NCBI GenBank assembly: GCA_964020155.1
Contig: OZ026552.1
Coordinates: forward strand, 3,015,644-3,079,643
Length of the DNA: 64,000 nt
Direction of reading: 5' to 3'
From: Chondrilla cf. caribensis
Taxonomy: Eukaryota; Porifera; Demospongiae; Chondrillida; Chondrillidae
In this document: in pieces, positions 54,272-64,000 of the stretch
How the letters are laid out: every line of letters starts with the position of its first letter
How positions within the stretch are numbered: position 1 is the stretch's first letter
Program-made: the position numbers and the translations under genes
The notes under the pieces: generated by a model
What the model was told of the DNA's origin: nothing
The model's database searches: none
The model's input: the letters and a program-made list of their open reading frames with translations, nothing else

Positions 54272-54278
54272 TATAAAT
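54272..54278 (+). promoter_or_regulatory. TATA box of the EF-hand gene at 54386
   Basis: TATAAAT in GGTATAAATAC, about 108 bp before the ATG, a typical core-promoter position given a leader of about 75-80 nt. The GGGATCGAT repeat of the other subfamily is absent. Confidence 0.6.
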
Positions 54279-54385
54279 ACAGCGCTCATTGGACACCCGG
54301 ACACTTGCTAACAGAAAAGGACTCTGTTTTATTCTCTATTACAGTCACTGTAGCCTCTGTAAACGAGTTGATTATCGACGAAGAT

Positions 54386-54952
54386 ATGGCAACTGTCCAA
54401 GAGTACCTGAAAAACGACGAGTGGGTGAAACGTATCGACGGAATATTCGCTACATTCGATGCGGACAAGGACGGCTATGTTTCGGCAGAAGACTGGATGA
54501 TTACTGCTAACAATCTTGAAAAAAGCGCCTCTGACCGTCCCGATGCGATTGCTGAGCTACGACAAGCTATAATGGAGTTCACGACCGCTACTGGACTCAC
54601 CGAAGGAGTGAAAGTCGACAAGAAGAAATATCGAGAACTTTTAGCAGCATTTTTCTTGGCGGAGGCCGAAAGGATGGAAAGAGGAGAAATGGCTTTGTTA
54701 AAAAAGTTTATTACGGCACTGTTCGATTTTATTGACAAGGACCGCAATGGATACATAACATTCGAGGAATATAAGCTTTGGATGGACGCATCTAATTTCG
54801 GCGAAGAAGCGGCCAAAGCGACTTTCAACTTGCTTGATAAAAACAAAAATGGAAAAATTGACCGAAATGAGTATTTATCTTATAATCTGAGGTTTTGGTG
54901 TACTTTGGACGATCCAGACTCAAAAGGAATGTTTGGAGCTAGGTTCGAATAG
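54386..54952 (+). CDS. Photoprotein-like EF-hand protein, divergent subfamily, plus strand
   Basis: 188 residues from the ATG at 54386. That start is chosen because every family member begins M-A-T-V-Q or M-V-T-V-Q; the longer upstream frame runs through (ATT)n and the promoter. Loops: EF1 D-A-D-K-D-G-Y-V-S-A-E-D, EF3 D-K-D-R-N-G-Y-I-T-F-E-E and EF4 D-K-N-K-N-G-K-I-D-R-N-E, all complete. EF2 is degenerate. The ending is R-F-W-C-T-L-D-D-P-D-S-K-G-M-F-G-A-R-F-E. Sister of the 37875 gene but in opposite orientation, 16 kb away. Intact coding region and clear TATA box; likely expressed. Calcium sensing or buffering is inferred. Confidence 0.92.
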   Translation: MATVQEYLKNDEWVKRIDGIFATFDADKDGYVSAEDWMITANNLEKSASDRPDAIAELRQAIMEFTTATGLTEGVKVDKKKYRELLAAFFLAEAERMERGEMALLKKFITALFDFIDKDRNGYITFEEYKLWMDASNFGEEAAKATFNLLDKNKNGKIDRNEYLSYNLRFWCTLDDPDSKGMFGARFE

Positions 54953-56564
54953 ATGAGAAGCAACTCTTTCATAATAGCTGCTATAGACTCAGTAGTGTAT
55001 GAACTCTGCACTTGACTGCTGTCTATTATGCTCTGTCGTATTAAGCTTAAAGTTTGTAATTTGCTTTATTTTCTATACAAAAATTCATTTAAATAGAAGT
55101 CTTCATCACTGGGTTTTATTACTCAATGCTTGAAGGTATACTTGTTTAACTTTATTTAATTTCAAATTGGCATTATAGATCTAGTTATTGCAACTACAAC
55201 ACTCTCACCAAAGCAACATACTTTGTGAGTCGTGTATTTTGGCATTCAATACATCTTGTATTACTCTCATTTCACAACAGATGCATGCACAACACAACAA
55301 GTTGTAAAGCGCAAACATATATTGAATGCACACTATTGCAACACAGTCACACAGTGACACAAACATGCACACAGACAAAGGCATGGACACACACACGTAC
55401 ACACACACACACACACGCACGTACGCACACACGCACACAAACACACAGTACACCTATACTAACAACTTCATATATCATCCTCATGAGCATACATACTATA
55501 ATAAAGTACATGACAGTTTTACATTCTCATATCCAGTTAGCAGTAAGACGAAAAACAGACTCCTGTAGGTATTTAAATCATTCTCAGGAGAAAATGGTTC
55601 CAATGGTCAAATATCAAAGTAAACTGTGGGTGATTGGTATATTATGTTTATGCCACTGATTGATTCAGAATCTATGGTAGCTAGCCTTTTGACTGTCAGT
55701 TGGTGGGTACTGCAAACTGCCAGGCTTCACCAGTAAGTCTACATAGTCATGCTCTGTTGATCGTTCACAGAATTGAGAAGCCATTAAGCGATGGAAGATC
55801 AACTAATGATGCAGGTTGTGGACTGGTGGTTACATCAAAAGGTGTGTGCATATGACATTGTGTTTGTATGATTTCTCTTGAGCCTATAATCTCATTTGCT
55901 TGTTTGGTTGTTTACCATCTGTACAGTTGTTTGGGGTAATAGTTGTGTATCACTTAACTTTCTAAAAGCGCACTTATATATATATACTCAATACATTATC
56001 ATACAGTATGGATGTACAGTAGGTAATGATGTTCTTGGGAGTCATAACAGATCTCTTGTGCTAAATATAATTATTTTATGTTTGAATAGTTTGGATCAAG
56101 TGGGTCCTACTGTATATTGGTATGTATGGTGTGCGTGTGTGTGTGTGTGCCTGCATAGATCTTGAAATTATCAAAAATCCCAGCACGCTGCCATATAGGT
56201 ACACTATTTATATAAAATGAATACAGTCAGAAGTACTTACTATCAGTACTGGTTAACATTGCAATGTACAATGGTGAGGCTGTGGTTACTAGTGATAAAC
56301 CGAACCGTGTACGAGAAGCTGTGTATAGTATTGTATATGGAACAATCCATGATACTAACCAGTACATTACAGTAAGCATTGCAAAGATTCATCCTTTTCA
56401 ATTAAATTAAATTTGCATAATAACATTTATTCTTACCGAGTTATTAGAAAACCACACTTTGTGCCCATTTCTGAGTCACATCTTTATACGGATCAGCACA
56501 AAATTAGTAAAAGTAGTAAAAAGTAAAAAAGTAGTAGCTTCTTCGATTACACCATAGACCCTAG
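54953..56564. other. Gene-free stretch
   Basis: Holds an AC-rich tract (55385-55450), one more copy of the intergenic unit (CTGCCAGGCTTCACCAGTAA at 55717), and unassigned AT-rich sequence. No gene recognised. Confidence 0.6.
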
Positions 56565-56589
56565 ATACCATGCTGTGGATATGTCATAT

Positions 56590-57618
56590 CAGGGGCGTAG
56601 GAGCTGTAGCGGCTGTAGCGGCTTTGGCCGCTACACTTTTTGAGATTATCCCTTAATATTTTTTGTAATACTTACTTCTATTTGGACCTAGTCTTCCTCC
56701 TAGAAGAAAATAGGCAGGCCCTCGATCATAGCCTAGCGAAACGACGCCATCTTTATACTATCAGGAAGTACAGTAATCGCGTCATCGCCGGTTACCGTGA
56801 GCCTTTATAAAAAAAAATTTAATGATTTCGCTATCGTTAAATTCTCTGTTCTCCTGTCTCGACGAGTACTAGTATAATTACGATCAGTGCCTCAAGCTCG
56901 AATGTTCAAAGCGTCTCTAACGTTTCCACCGTTTCTACCGTTTTACCAACAAATCCGTACCAACCGTTTGATTTTAAGTTTCCCAATAGAGATTTTGGCA
57001 AGAAGACAGTGGTACAGCGAAGCTTCCAGCCGACTTGGTTTACCAAATGGCCTTGGTTGCATTATTTGGAGGAGAAAGATGCTGTGTTATGCTTCACTTG
57101 TGCCCCCCCCCCAGATGGCACCACTGTCTGAAGTCTACACTGTTGCTTCCCTTATAATAGTAATGCCAGCTACCAATGCTGTTAGTGAACGCTCCTTCAG
57201 TGCTTTGTGACATCTTAAAACTTACGATCCACAATGAATCAGGGTAGACTGAATAATGTCATGATACTTCATGTGCATAAGCAACTCACAGATGACCTAT
57301 GTCTAGCAGACAGGAAATGATTTTGTGCGGGGATCAAGCCACTGAGAAACACTATTTGACAAGTTTCTGCCTACTGACTGAATTTACACTTCATTTTAAC
57401 AGTGCTCAGTCTGCATAACAGTTTTGTGAGCATGTACACAGGACATATACTTAGCTGAATGTATCACTTTTTGTCTTATGTACAAAGCTTTGTACAATCA
57501 TTAAAAGTTATAGCTGCATGTATGAGAAGAATTATTACAAGAATTATTTGGCGAGCGAAGCGAGCGAAAAATTTTTTTCAGTGGCCTCTACACTTATAAA
57601 ATGCTTCCTACGCCCCTG
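56590..57618 (+). mobile_element. Internally deleted hAT transposon
   Basis: Terminal inverted repeats: CAGGGGCGTAGGAGC at 56590 and GCTTCCTACGCCCCTG ending 57618. The flanks share CATAT (56585-56589 and 57619-57623), shorter than the usual 8-bp target duplication. Near 56995-57105 a plus-strand frame reads F-G-K-K-T-V-V-Q-R-S-F-Q-P-T-W-F and W-L-H-Y-L-E-E-K-D-A-V-L-C-F-T-C, the N-terminal TTF-type zinc finger of ZMYM/ZNF862-related hAT transposases. Directly after it comes the C-terminal dimerisation region, P-A-T-N-A-V-S-E-R-S-F-S-A-L then M-N-Q-G-R-L-N-N-V-M. The catalytic centre between them is missing, so the element is non-autonomous. Confidence 0.85.
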
Positions 57619-57636
57619 CATATGCATCCCCGGGCC

Positions 57637-57655
57637 GAATATTTCAGAAATATTC
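57637..57655. repeat. Perfect 19-bp palindrome upstream of the SLC35F-like gene
   Basis: GAATATTTC-A-GAAATATTC. It could be a protein-binding site, about 310 bp before the start codon; no factor is assigned. Confidence 0.4.
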
Positions 57656-57949
57656 AGTCAGTGCAGGAGGACCAAAACAAGGGTGACCCCGAATATATTG
57701 TCTGACAGTACTGTACACAAGATTGAAGGAAATCGATAGATTTCTTCTGGTATCACCATAGATCGATCGCGCTACTGTTGAGCCCGTACGTGCGGAGTCC
57801 ATAATAGTCTAGTCTTGCACCGCGAGACTCAATTCGTTGACCTTCGGGAGAGTTCAACGTCAACAAGAGAAACACGTGGTGAACTCAACGGAATCATGAA
57901 GAAACATTTCGTCATATTCCAGGTCGGGCGATTCTAGATCTTTTCTTTG

Positions 57950-60207
57950 ATGGCTGACGCACAGAGTGTAACCGAAGTCACTAAGCAGCATGTCGTTAAC
58001 GAAGAAGACACGGATGAGAAAGACATCCATACTATAAACCAAGACGATGAAACCCAGTTGACTACGAAGGACGAAGACGATAAAGCCCAGTTGACTACGA
58101 AGAAGGACGAGAGGACAAGAACGACCATTGAATTGAATACTTCCAAGAAGTTCTTTTTCGGATTGTTCATCGTTGTTTTTATTGCCTTAACCTGGGTAGG
58201 ATCAACGCAGACGGCTAAAAGTACTTACAATCCTTCCTTCAATGCCCCGTTCTTCATGGTTTGGTTCAGCACGTCTTGGATGGTATTCTGTTATCCATTC
58301 TTGATTCCTTTCTACTTCATCAAAGTGTGGTTGGAGAGACGCGAGTTGTTCTCATCTGGTATTCTGCATGGTATCAGAAGCACCTTGTTACATATGTGGA
58401 GGTAGGGGCTTACACTAGTGTCTTAGGTGTATATAATATATAATATAATATTTATGCATGGTCTTCATAACGTCACTCAATTTTCGTCAATGTGGTATAA
58501 GCATATATAGACCCTAGATACCAGGACTGGCAACAAATACATTTATATGTATTATCATGTGTGGGTTACAATATAAACACAAAACCGCAAGGGGTCAAGC
58601 ATGTTGTATATGCGTGGGCGATAACATTTTCCTTTCTTTCCTTTTTTTAACTCCAAAGGCACAAGATTGTATGTGCATTTAAATGGTACATTAAAAGAGA
58701 TTTCTATACGCCATTGTTTCGTGTAATTTTTGTCGCAAAGCTTTGAGCAAAAGGTAAAATAACGGCTCTCACAAGTAAAACATCCGTGTAAATTTTCTGT
58801 ACACGTTTTCACAGTGAATGAACAAAGTTTACAAACCTTCACAAAGTTTTAGATGTATACCTAGTAATGTCCTATACAAAGTAATACGTTTCAAAGAAAC
58901 TCTCTAGGTACAACAGGTGGGGTATCATCGATTATAGCCTTCCAGGATAGGGCGAGTTCTGCACACGTTATCTTCGCGAAACCATGGCCAATTGGTTCCG
59001 CTCAAAGTCCACAGGATTCAGGAACTCTCTGTTTATGATGTTCACTACACATAAAGGATATAGACTTGCCAATCCGTTTATTATTGTGCACGCTTCTATT
59101 GCCACTCTCAAGTTGTAGACCTCGGGTCGTGTACAAAAGATTATGCCGAGCATGATGTAATATTCCGGAAATGACAACACGCTTGACCATACTAATTTGC
59201 AAGTTGCCAGTCTCGGTATCTAGGGTCTATGGTATAAGTGTCCATCCTGGTTTGTGAAGTATTATTAATTAATGAGTTCTTGTAGGGTCAATTTCAAGCA
59301 TTAGTCTTGAACGGATTGCATGTACTGCACTTGTTGTCATGTGAAAAGGTTTTAGAATTGTAATGTACTTCCGACTGAGATTATCCACCCACATGTCCGG
59401 ATGAGTTTGCTCCAGGACCTGTATCACTGGATCATGTACAGAGGCCTCCAATGTGAAAACATGGACTGGCATATAAATTTACCCAGTCCTATATGTATGT
59501 GCAGTTATGCGTTTGCACGTCGATATACCCAGTGCATCAGCTGTGTGCATCACACTGATCTTTATGGTTCTCTGTAGGGAGAGCCGCTTGGTATTTTCAA
59601 GCAAAGGAGTCACCTTCCTTGGACTGCTGACATCGACAGTGTTCTTTTCCATAGTATGGGAGGCCACAAACTATTCGTACCTGCGTGCACTCTCAAAGAT
59701 CTCCTCCACCGACGTGACTGCTCTCTTCTCTTCTGCTCCGGCTTTTGTGTACCTTCTGTCATTGTGCATCCTCAGAGAACCTATCCTAGTTCTACGTGTG
59801 AGTGATGCATGATTGTCTTTGTTCCATAAACCACTCGAACTTTATGAGCATTTATAGGAACACAGTTATCACTCTACGTCTTTGAAAATTTCCTTTTGCT
59901 CTCTTCTCCATTCCATCACAAAAAAACAGCCAGGTGCATGTACAGAGAGAGAAGCAGATGTAGAACATTTTTATTTTAAATTATATTGTATATTTGTTCC
60001 AATATATTACCATTTTGTCCATATATGATTTGTGTACAGATGCTGTGTTGATAATTTTGCCTTCCTTGTTCAACAGACCCTATCTGTTGCTATGGCCATA
60101 AGTGGAGTAGTCCTGTTCATGTACAGTGAAGGTTTCTCTTCTGGTAATTTGGAGGGGATGGCACTATCACTACTGGCTGCTATTGGTGCTGCTATATACA
60201 AGGTGTA

Positions 60208-60246
<39 letters not shown>

Positions 60247-60348
60247 TTATGTCTGCGTACGTATGTGTGCATGCGGAGCGCGCGTGCATACATGTGTGTG
60301 TGCATGCATGTGTGTGTGTGTGTGTGCATGTGTGTGTGTGTGTGTGTG

Positions 60349-60412
<64 letters not shown>

Positions 60413-61702
60413 CGAGAGAGTGTGTGTGTGTGTATTTATGTTAGGATTTATGTATTTGTTCTGTCTACACACTGTGCACCCTATTATGTAGTATATTATT
60501 CTGTTAACCTAATTCCTTTAACCGATTATATGCCAATAAAACAGGCAATGATGCCAATAGGTGTCATAAAAATAGTGAGCAGAAAATCCCTTATATCTCG
60601 GCTGAGAAAGCTTCTATCAACTCGAAACAGTTGTTGACTTTAGCTCTATTACTGAGTTACTGCCTAATAATAATAGAATTATCGTCTCAGGAACAAACAA
60701 AGGAATTCGATTGAAAGTGAGGGAGTTATTCTCTAACAAAACACACCAACTCCTTCAAAAGTTCAGCTGCAAAATTCGACACTGGCCCTTGTTCATAGAC
60801 AGACGTTTCTCTGCTGTATAGACACTCGCATCTCTGTTTCTTCATTTGGGTACATTATTGATTTCATTGAAGCTAAAATGTGAAGTTTCTTTATTCAAAC
60901 ACGTGGCGAGACAAATCACACCAGCTTGGCTAATTCTATTCGGCCCTGAGGGTTCACTTGCTATGATGACATTATGGCACATAATCAGTTCAAGTGTTCA
61001 TGTCTTCATGTCTGCGCACATACACACACACACACGCGCATGGATGCACACAGACCCACACACCATAAACACACACAGAAGTCATGTAGTAACAATCTAG
61101 AGTGCATCATACATTAAAATGTTATGTTTGCATAAGATATGTTGTCATAAACTGATGTAGTGGTCTGTTCTTTACATGTCTCCTTTTAATCTGATCCAAC
61201 TAAATTATATCAGGTCTGCCTGAAGAAACGAGTGGGGGATGCCAGTATTTTTCAAATGGGAGCCTTCCTAACCTTCCTTGGTCTCTTCAACATGTTTCTC
61301 CTGTGGCCAGTTGTCTTGGTTCTCCACTTTACATACGTGGAGCGACTTGATCATGTTCCTTGGAACTTTGTATGCGGAGCGGCCGGCCTGGGACTGCTTT
61401 TTAATTTCTTCATCAATTTCGGAATTGCATTTACGTTCCCAATTTTTATTTCCTTTGGGACCATCCTGGGCATTCCCATCAATGCTGTACTGGACTCGTT
61501 CGTGAGGAAAGTGCCGTTCGAGGGCTGGAAGCTGACTGCCACTGACCTCATTGTTGGCGGTTTCATGCTCATGTTAATACCCATGGGCGACTCCAAGTGG
61601 ATACACCGTAAGATATGGAAAATTTTTCAGTTCATTCGGCAAACATGCACCAGGTCTAGATGTTGTAGTCCTCGGGATGAAAAGGTCACAGAACAATCAT
61701 GA
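57950..61702 (+). CDS. SLC35F3/F4-like solute carrier, four exons
   Basis: Exons 57950-58401, 59578-59797, 60077-60202 and 61214-61702, joined by GT-AG borders in frame, give 428 residues. The start is the first ATG (M-A-D-A-Q-S-V). Residues 1-65 are acidic and cytosolic. About ten membrane segments follow, e.g. F-F-F-G-L-F-I-V-V-F-I-A-L in exon 1. Family blocks: T-W-V-G-S-T-Q and A-P-F-F-M-V-W-F in exon 1; W-E-A-T-N-Y-S-Y-L-R-A-L and I-S-S-T-D-V-T-A-L-F-S-S in exon 2; S-G-V-V-L-F-M-Y-S-E-G-F in exon 3; G-I-A-F-T-F-P-I-F-I-S-F-G-T and V-G-G-F-M-L-M-L-I-P in exon 4. These match the DMT-superfamily SLC35F3/F4 group, where SLC35F3 is linked to thiamine transport. The substrate here is unknown. 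The last about 25 residues are basic. Confidence 0.88.
58510..59227. mobile_element. TA-flanked inverted-repeat element in SLC35F intron 1
   Basis: GACCCTAGATACCAGGACTG at the left and, inverted, GACCCTAGATACCGAGACTG at the right; the match extends about 25 bp with two mismatches. TA dinucleotides flank both ends (58508-58509, 59228-59229), as in Tc1/mariner-type insertions. A lone copy of the end (TAGACCCTAGATACCA) sits at 56565. Inside, on the minus strand, 58555-58842 is an open frame without an ATG, rich in Cys pairs (C-K-L-C, C-F-T-C, C-S-K-L-C), origin unknown. Confidence 0.75.
60204..60430. repeat. (GT)n microsatellite in SLC35F intron 3
   Basis: It starts right at the exon 3 donor (GTGTATGTATG) and runs about 225 bp with GCATG interruptions. 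Confidence 0.95.
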
Positions 61703-62050
61703 ACTGTGCATGCCAAGTTTACTACTAGTAGAAGTGTTTATTGTTGCTATTATAAATATCATTATAATATTTTACGGCTATCCATTTACATACATTAAAT
61801 TTAATGTTTTGAGGATACAAAACATATGGCACATTCACAGCTTAGCTATGCATTGTATTATAGTGTTATTCAAGGAAGCTTCAACTTTTGTGATGATCTG
61901 TATTATGATGTGACTCGGGAATGTTCACAATATGTGGCTTTGTAAATTGGTATGCAAGTTTAATTTAATGTTGAAATGGATGAATACGTATACTTTTTAT
62001 AATAATTATATAATGCAGTCAGAATAGTATGGACTGGTCTATATACAATA
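61703..62050. other. 3' flank of the SLC35F-like gene
   Basis: AT-rich, presumably 3' UTR. No further gene. Confidence 0.5.
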
Positions 62051-62206
62051 CAGTGGAACCTCTCTATTACTAACCTCTAAATTGCAGAAACCTCTGTGTC
62101 CCAGTGTAGTACTGTATTGTGTTAGGTGACCTCTGAATTAATGACACCTCTGTAATGAGGACTAAAAGCAAGGTCCCAAAGTGTCCATAATAGAGAGGTT
62201 CCACTG
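62051..62206. mobile_element. pogo/Tc1-like MITE, well preserved
   Basis: CAGTGGAACCTCTCTATTA and, inverted, the same sequence at the right end (TAATAGAGAGGTTCCACTG), with TA on both sides (62049-62050 and 62207-62208). About 156 bp, no coding capacity. Confidence 0.9.
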
Positions 62207-62639
62207 TACTCTACACAGCCTCTGGTACATGTTTTTCAGTTCATCATCCGTAACCACAGCCTACCCATTGTCCATTATTATAATATTATAATATCTGTCA
62301 CAAAATCTACTTTTGTATATTATATGCTCTCCTGCATGAAGGTGGTGTAGACCTCGTGATGATGGGCAAACTACATTTGAATTCCACTGCTGGTCTCCTT
62401 GGCCTTCACAGTGATTGTGTGACATGTACTATCACCGCTACTCTTTTATGCACATTCCCCTTGAAGTGCTATAGGTGTTGTGGTGATCCAAGAAATGATT
62501 TCAAAATTATTTTATGGCTGGTCACCACACCCTCTGTAGCTTCCATATGACACAAGTTAATACTGACTGGAGATATGTTGATTTTTATGATATATAGCCA
62601 CGTCCAATTGTCCATATAGCACACACGCACGCACGTGCC

Positions 62640-62720
62640 GAGGTTACTATAATATTTTACATTCTGCGAAGCTTCAGCGCACGAATTCTAGTGCAGTTTC
62701 TAAGTCTTGGCGTTCAAAAT
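62640..62720 (-). repeat. Repeat shared in inverted orientation with 17265-17335
   Basis: GAAGCTTCAGCGCACGAATT here corresponds to the reverse complement of GGAATTCGTGCACTGAAGCTTC at about 17291. The similarity extends over TTGGCGTTC / ATGCCAAGA. Neither copy is coding. Confidence 0.6.
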
Positions 62721-63139
62721 CAGCCATATTTCTTCATGTAATATAGATTATAATATAAATTTATCGTTGCAGGTGTGTGTAGGAAGGGGGGTTAAATCAT
62801 TATTATCAATTTGACAACAAAGGATACAAAAGAGAACAGTCCTGTACTCAAGATTTGGTTTAAAAAGACATTTACTTGGCAAGGACACTAAGAAGATGAT
62901 ATTGACAGTAAATACAGTTGAAGTACACATATACAGAGTTTGATACAGTGATATTATATAATAATGTTAAATATAAGAAATATAATATAATGAAAGTGGT
63001 CACAGGATATATAAAAGTCATGTTTTGATCAGCTATGTTATATCATTGGTATATGATATGATTAGCATCAATCGCTAAAAACATGACTGCTGAGTAACCT
63101 CTATAATATACATTTTGTGTGTGTGTGGCGTGCACGGCA

Positions 63140-63329
63140 CGCAGACGCCTCGAGCTCCTGCCGTTGGACGGACATTTTGTTATGGTCGGATCGATCACAG
63201 ACAATTTGCAAGATCAGAGGGATCGACTAGTATATAGACACCTGTAGCTTATAGCGCTTTCTAGTACGCTTTATTGCCTGCGGCAATCAGCTATTATAGA
63301 CGTCTACCGTACTTCAAGTCAAGGAAGAT
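63140..63329 (+). promoter_or_regulatory. Degenerate EF-hand promoter, plus strand
   Basis: GGATCGATCACAGAC...GAGGGATCGAC (about 63190-63228) is the family inverted repeat with one mismatch. The expected TATA position reads GCTTTATTGC. The leader GCTATTATAGACGTCTACCG is conserved. Confidence 0.55.
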
Positions 63330-63904
63330 ATGGCAACGTACTGTCCAAGACTACCTCAAGTGCGCCAAGTGGACCAAACGTATTGATGAATCATTTCATC
63401 AATTTGACAAGAACGGGGACGGCTTCATTTCAAGAGAAGACTGGATAACCGATGTTAATAACCTTGCCAAGGTCGTGACCGATTGCCCAAATGCAATTGC
63501 CAAGCTACGAGCAGCTATGTTTGAGTTCACCACCGCTTTGGGACTCACCGAAGGAGTAAAGGCCGACAAGCAGAAATATCGAGAGCTTGTCGCAAACATT
63601 GTGGTAGCAGGGATAGCTAAGATAAATAGGGGAGAAAATCGTTGGTGGAGAAAATGGAAAATCTCGTGTTCGCCGTTGTTGACACAAGCAGGGATGGAAA
63701 AATCACCTTCAACGAGTACTTGGTCTTGATGAAGTCAGGGAATTTCCCTTCAGATGCAGCCCAGGCAGCTTTTGCCTTGCTTGATAAAGACAAATCGGGA
63801 AAAATCGACCGAAAAGAGTACATATCGTCTTAGCTTATTTCAAGTTTTGGTTTCATTTGGATGATCCGGAGGTGCAAGGAATGTATGGATGTATATTCGA
63901 ATAG
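63330..63904 (+). pseudogene. EF-hand gene inactivated by frameshifts and a stop
   Basis: Lesions: a GTAC insertion right after M-A-T (63338-63341) puts the rest out of frame with the start codon; a small indel near 63630 (G-E-N-R-W-W instead of G-E-E-T-L-V-E-K); and a stop with extra bases after E-Y-I-S-S near 63831. EF1 (D-K-N-G-D-G-F-I-S-R-E-D), EF3 (D-T-S-R-D-G-K-I-T-F-N-E) and EF4 (D-K-D-K-S-G-K-I-D-R-K-E) are otherwise intact, so the decay is recent. The plus orientation matches the 54386 gene, but the sequence belongs to the main subfamily (C-A-K-W-T-K-R; F-H-L-D-D-P-E-V-Q-G-M). Confidence 0.88.
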
Positions 63905-64000
63905 AAAACCGAGATACCTCCCAGTGCTGTGGCAATTGCAGCTGATATATGTAATCTGTTACCATTATAATTACTGAAATATTGCAAGAACTGATTATAT

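Noticed and set aside
54128..54385. N-terminal extension of the EF-hand frame with a run of Tyr
   Set aside because: It translates (ATT)n, the TATA box and the leader. All sister genes start at the equivalent of the ATG at 54386.
59479..59667. Minus-strand frame overlapping SLC35F exon 2
   Set aside because: Shadow of the plus-strand exon, which matches the transporter family.

Overview
This is a eukaryotic nuclear window, most likely from an early-branching animal. A sponge is my best guess, by inference only. The evidence is GT-AG introns, animal-type genes (SEC63, an SLC35F-type carrier, a TRBP/PACT-like dsRNA-binding protein, a HARBI1-type transposon), abundant (GT)n/(AC)n microsatellites and many short inverted-repeat transposons. 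No prokaryotic operon, tRNA, rRNA or CRISPR array was recognised.

Layout. 1-3150: a Myb/SANT-like gene (minus strand, running off the left edge) whose first coding exon is split by a complete 2.8-kb PIF/Harbinger transposon (304-3120) carrying its Myb-like accessory gene and its DDE transposase. 4338-12691: SEC63 (minus strand, 13 exons deduced), the J-domain subunit of the ER translocon. About 105 bp away and divergent lies a broken dsRNA-binding-protein gene (12797-15131). 33670-36751: a second copy of the same gene pair in the opposite state, with SEC63 reduced to three exons and the dsRNA-binding gene (35114-36751) intact.

16.3-63.9 kb: an array of 13 loci of one family of intronless EF-hand genes of about 188 codons. 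Eight are open (21050, 23601, 31721, 37875, 39856, 42942, 50240 on the minus strand; 54386 on the plus strand), four are broken or partial, and one locus keeps only its promoter. The proteins have calcium loops at EF1, EF3 and EF4, a degenerate EF2, an N-terminal N-P-K-W-V-K-R block and a C-terminal F-W-F...D-D-P block. This is the architecture of the aequorin / coelenterazine-binding-protein / sarcoplasmic calcium-binding-protein superfamily. The array is embedded in repeated intergenic units, MITEs and fragments of SEC63 introns and exons, so partial duplications of the SEC63-dsRBD locus and the EF-hand array have been shuffled together.

57950-61702: a four-exon SLC35F3/F4-like membrane transporter gene whose first intron carries a TA-flanked inverted-repeat element. 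Other mobile debris: an internally deleted hAT element (56590-57618), LINE reverse-transcriptase fragments (17590-18285, 30344-30790), pogo-like MITEs (11350, 62051), a MITE that replaced an EF-hand promoter (40451-40620), and a 200-bp palindrome (53771-53974) whose arms contain a hammerhead-ribozyme-like core.

The strongest candidates for something undescribed are the photoprotein-like EF-hand array with its shared upstream element, and the reciprocally decayed duplicated gene pair. All homology calls are from reading the translated sequence; no database search was run.
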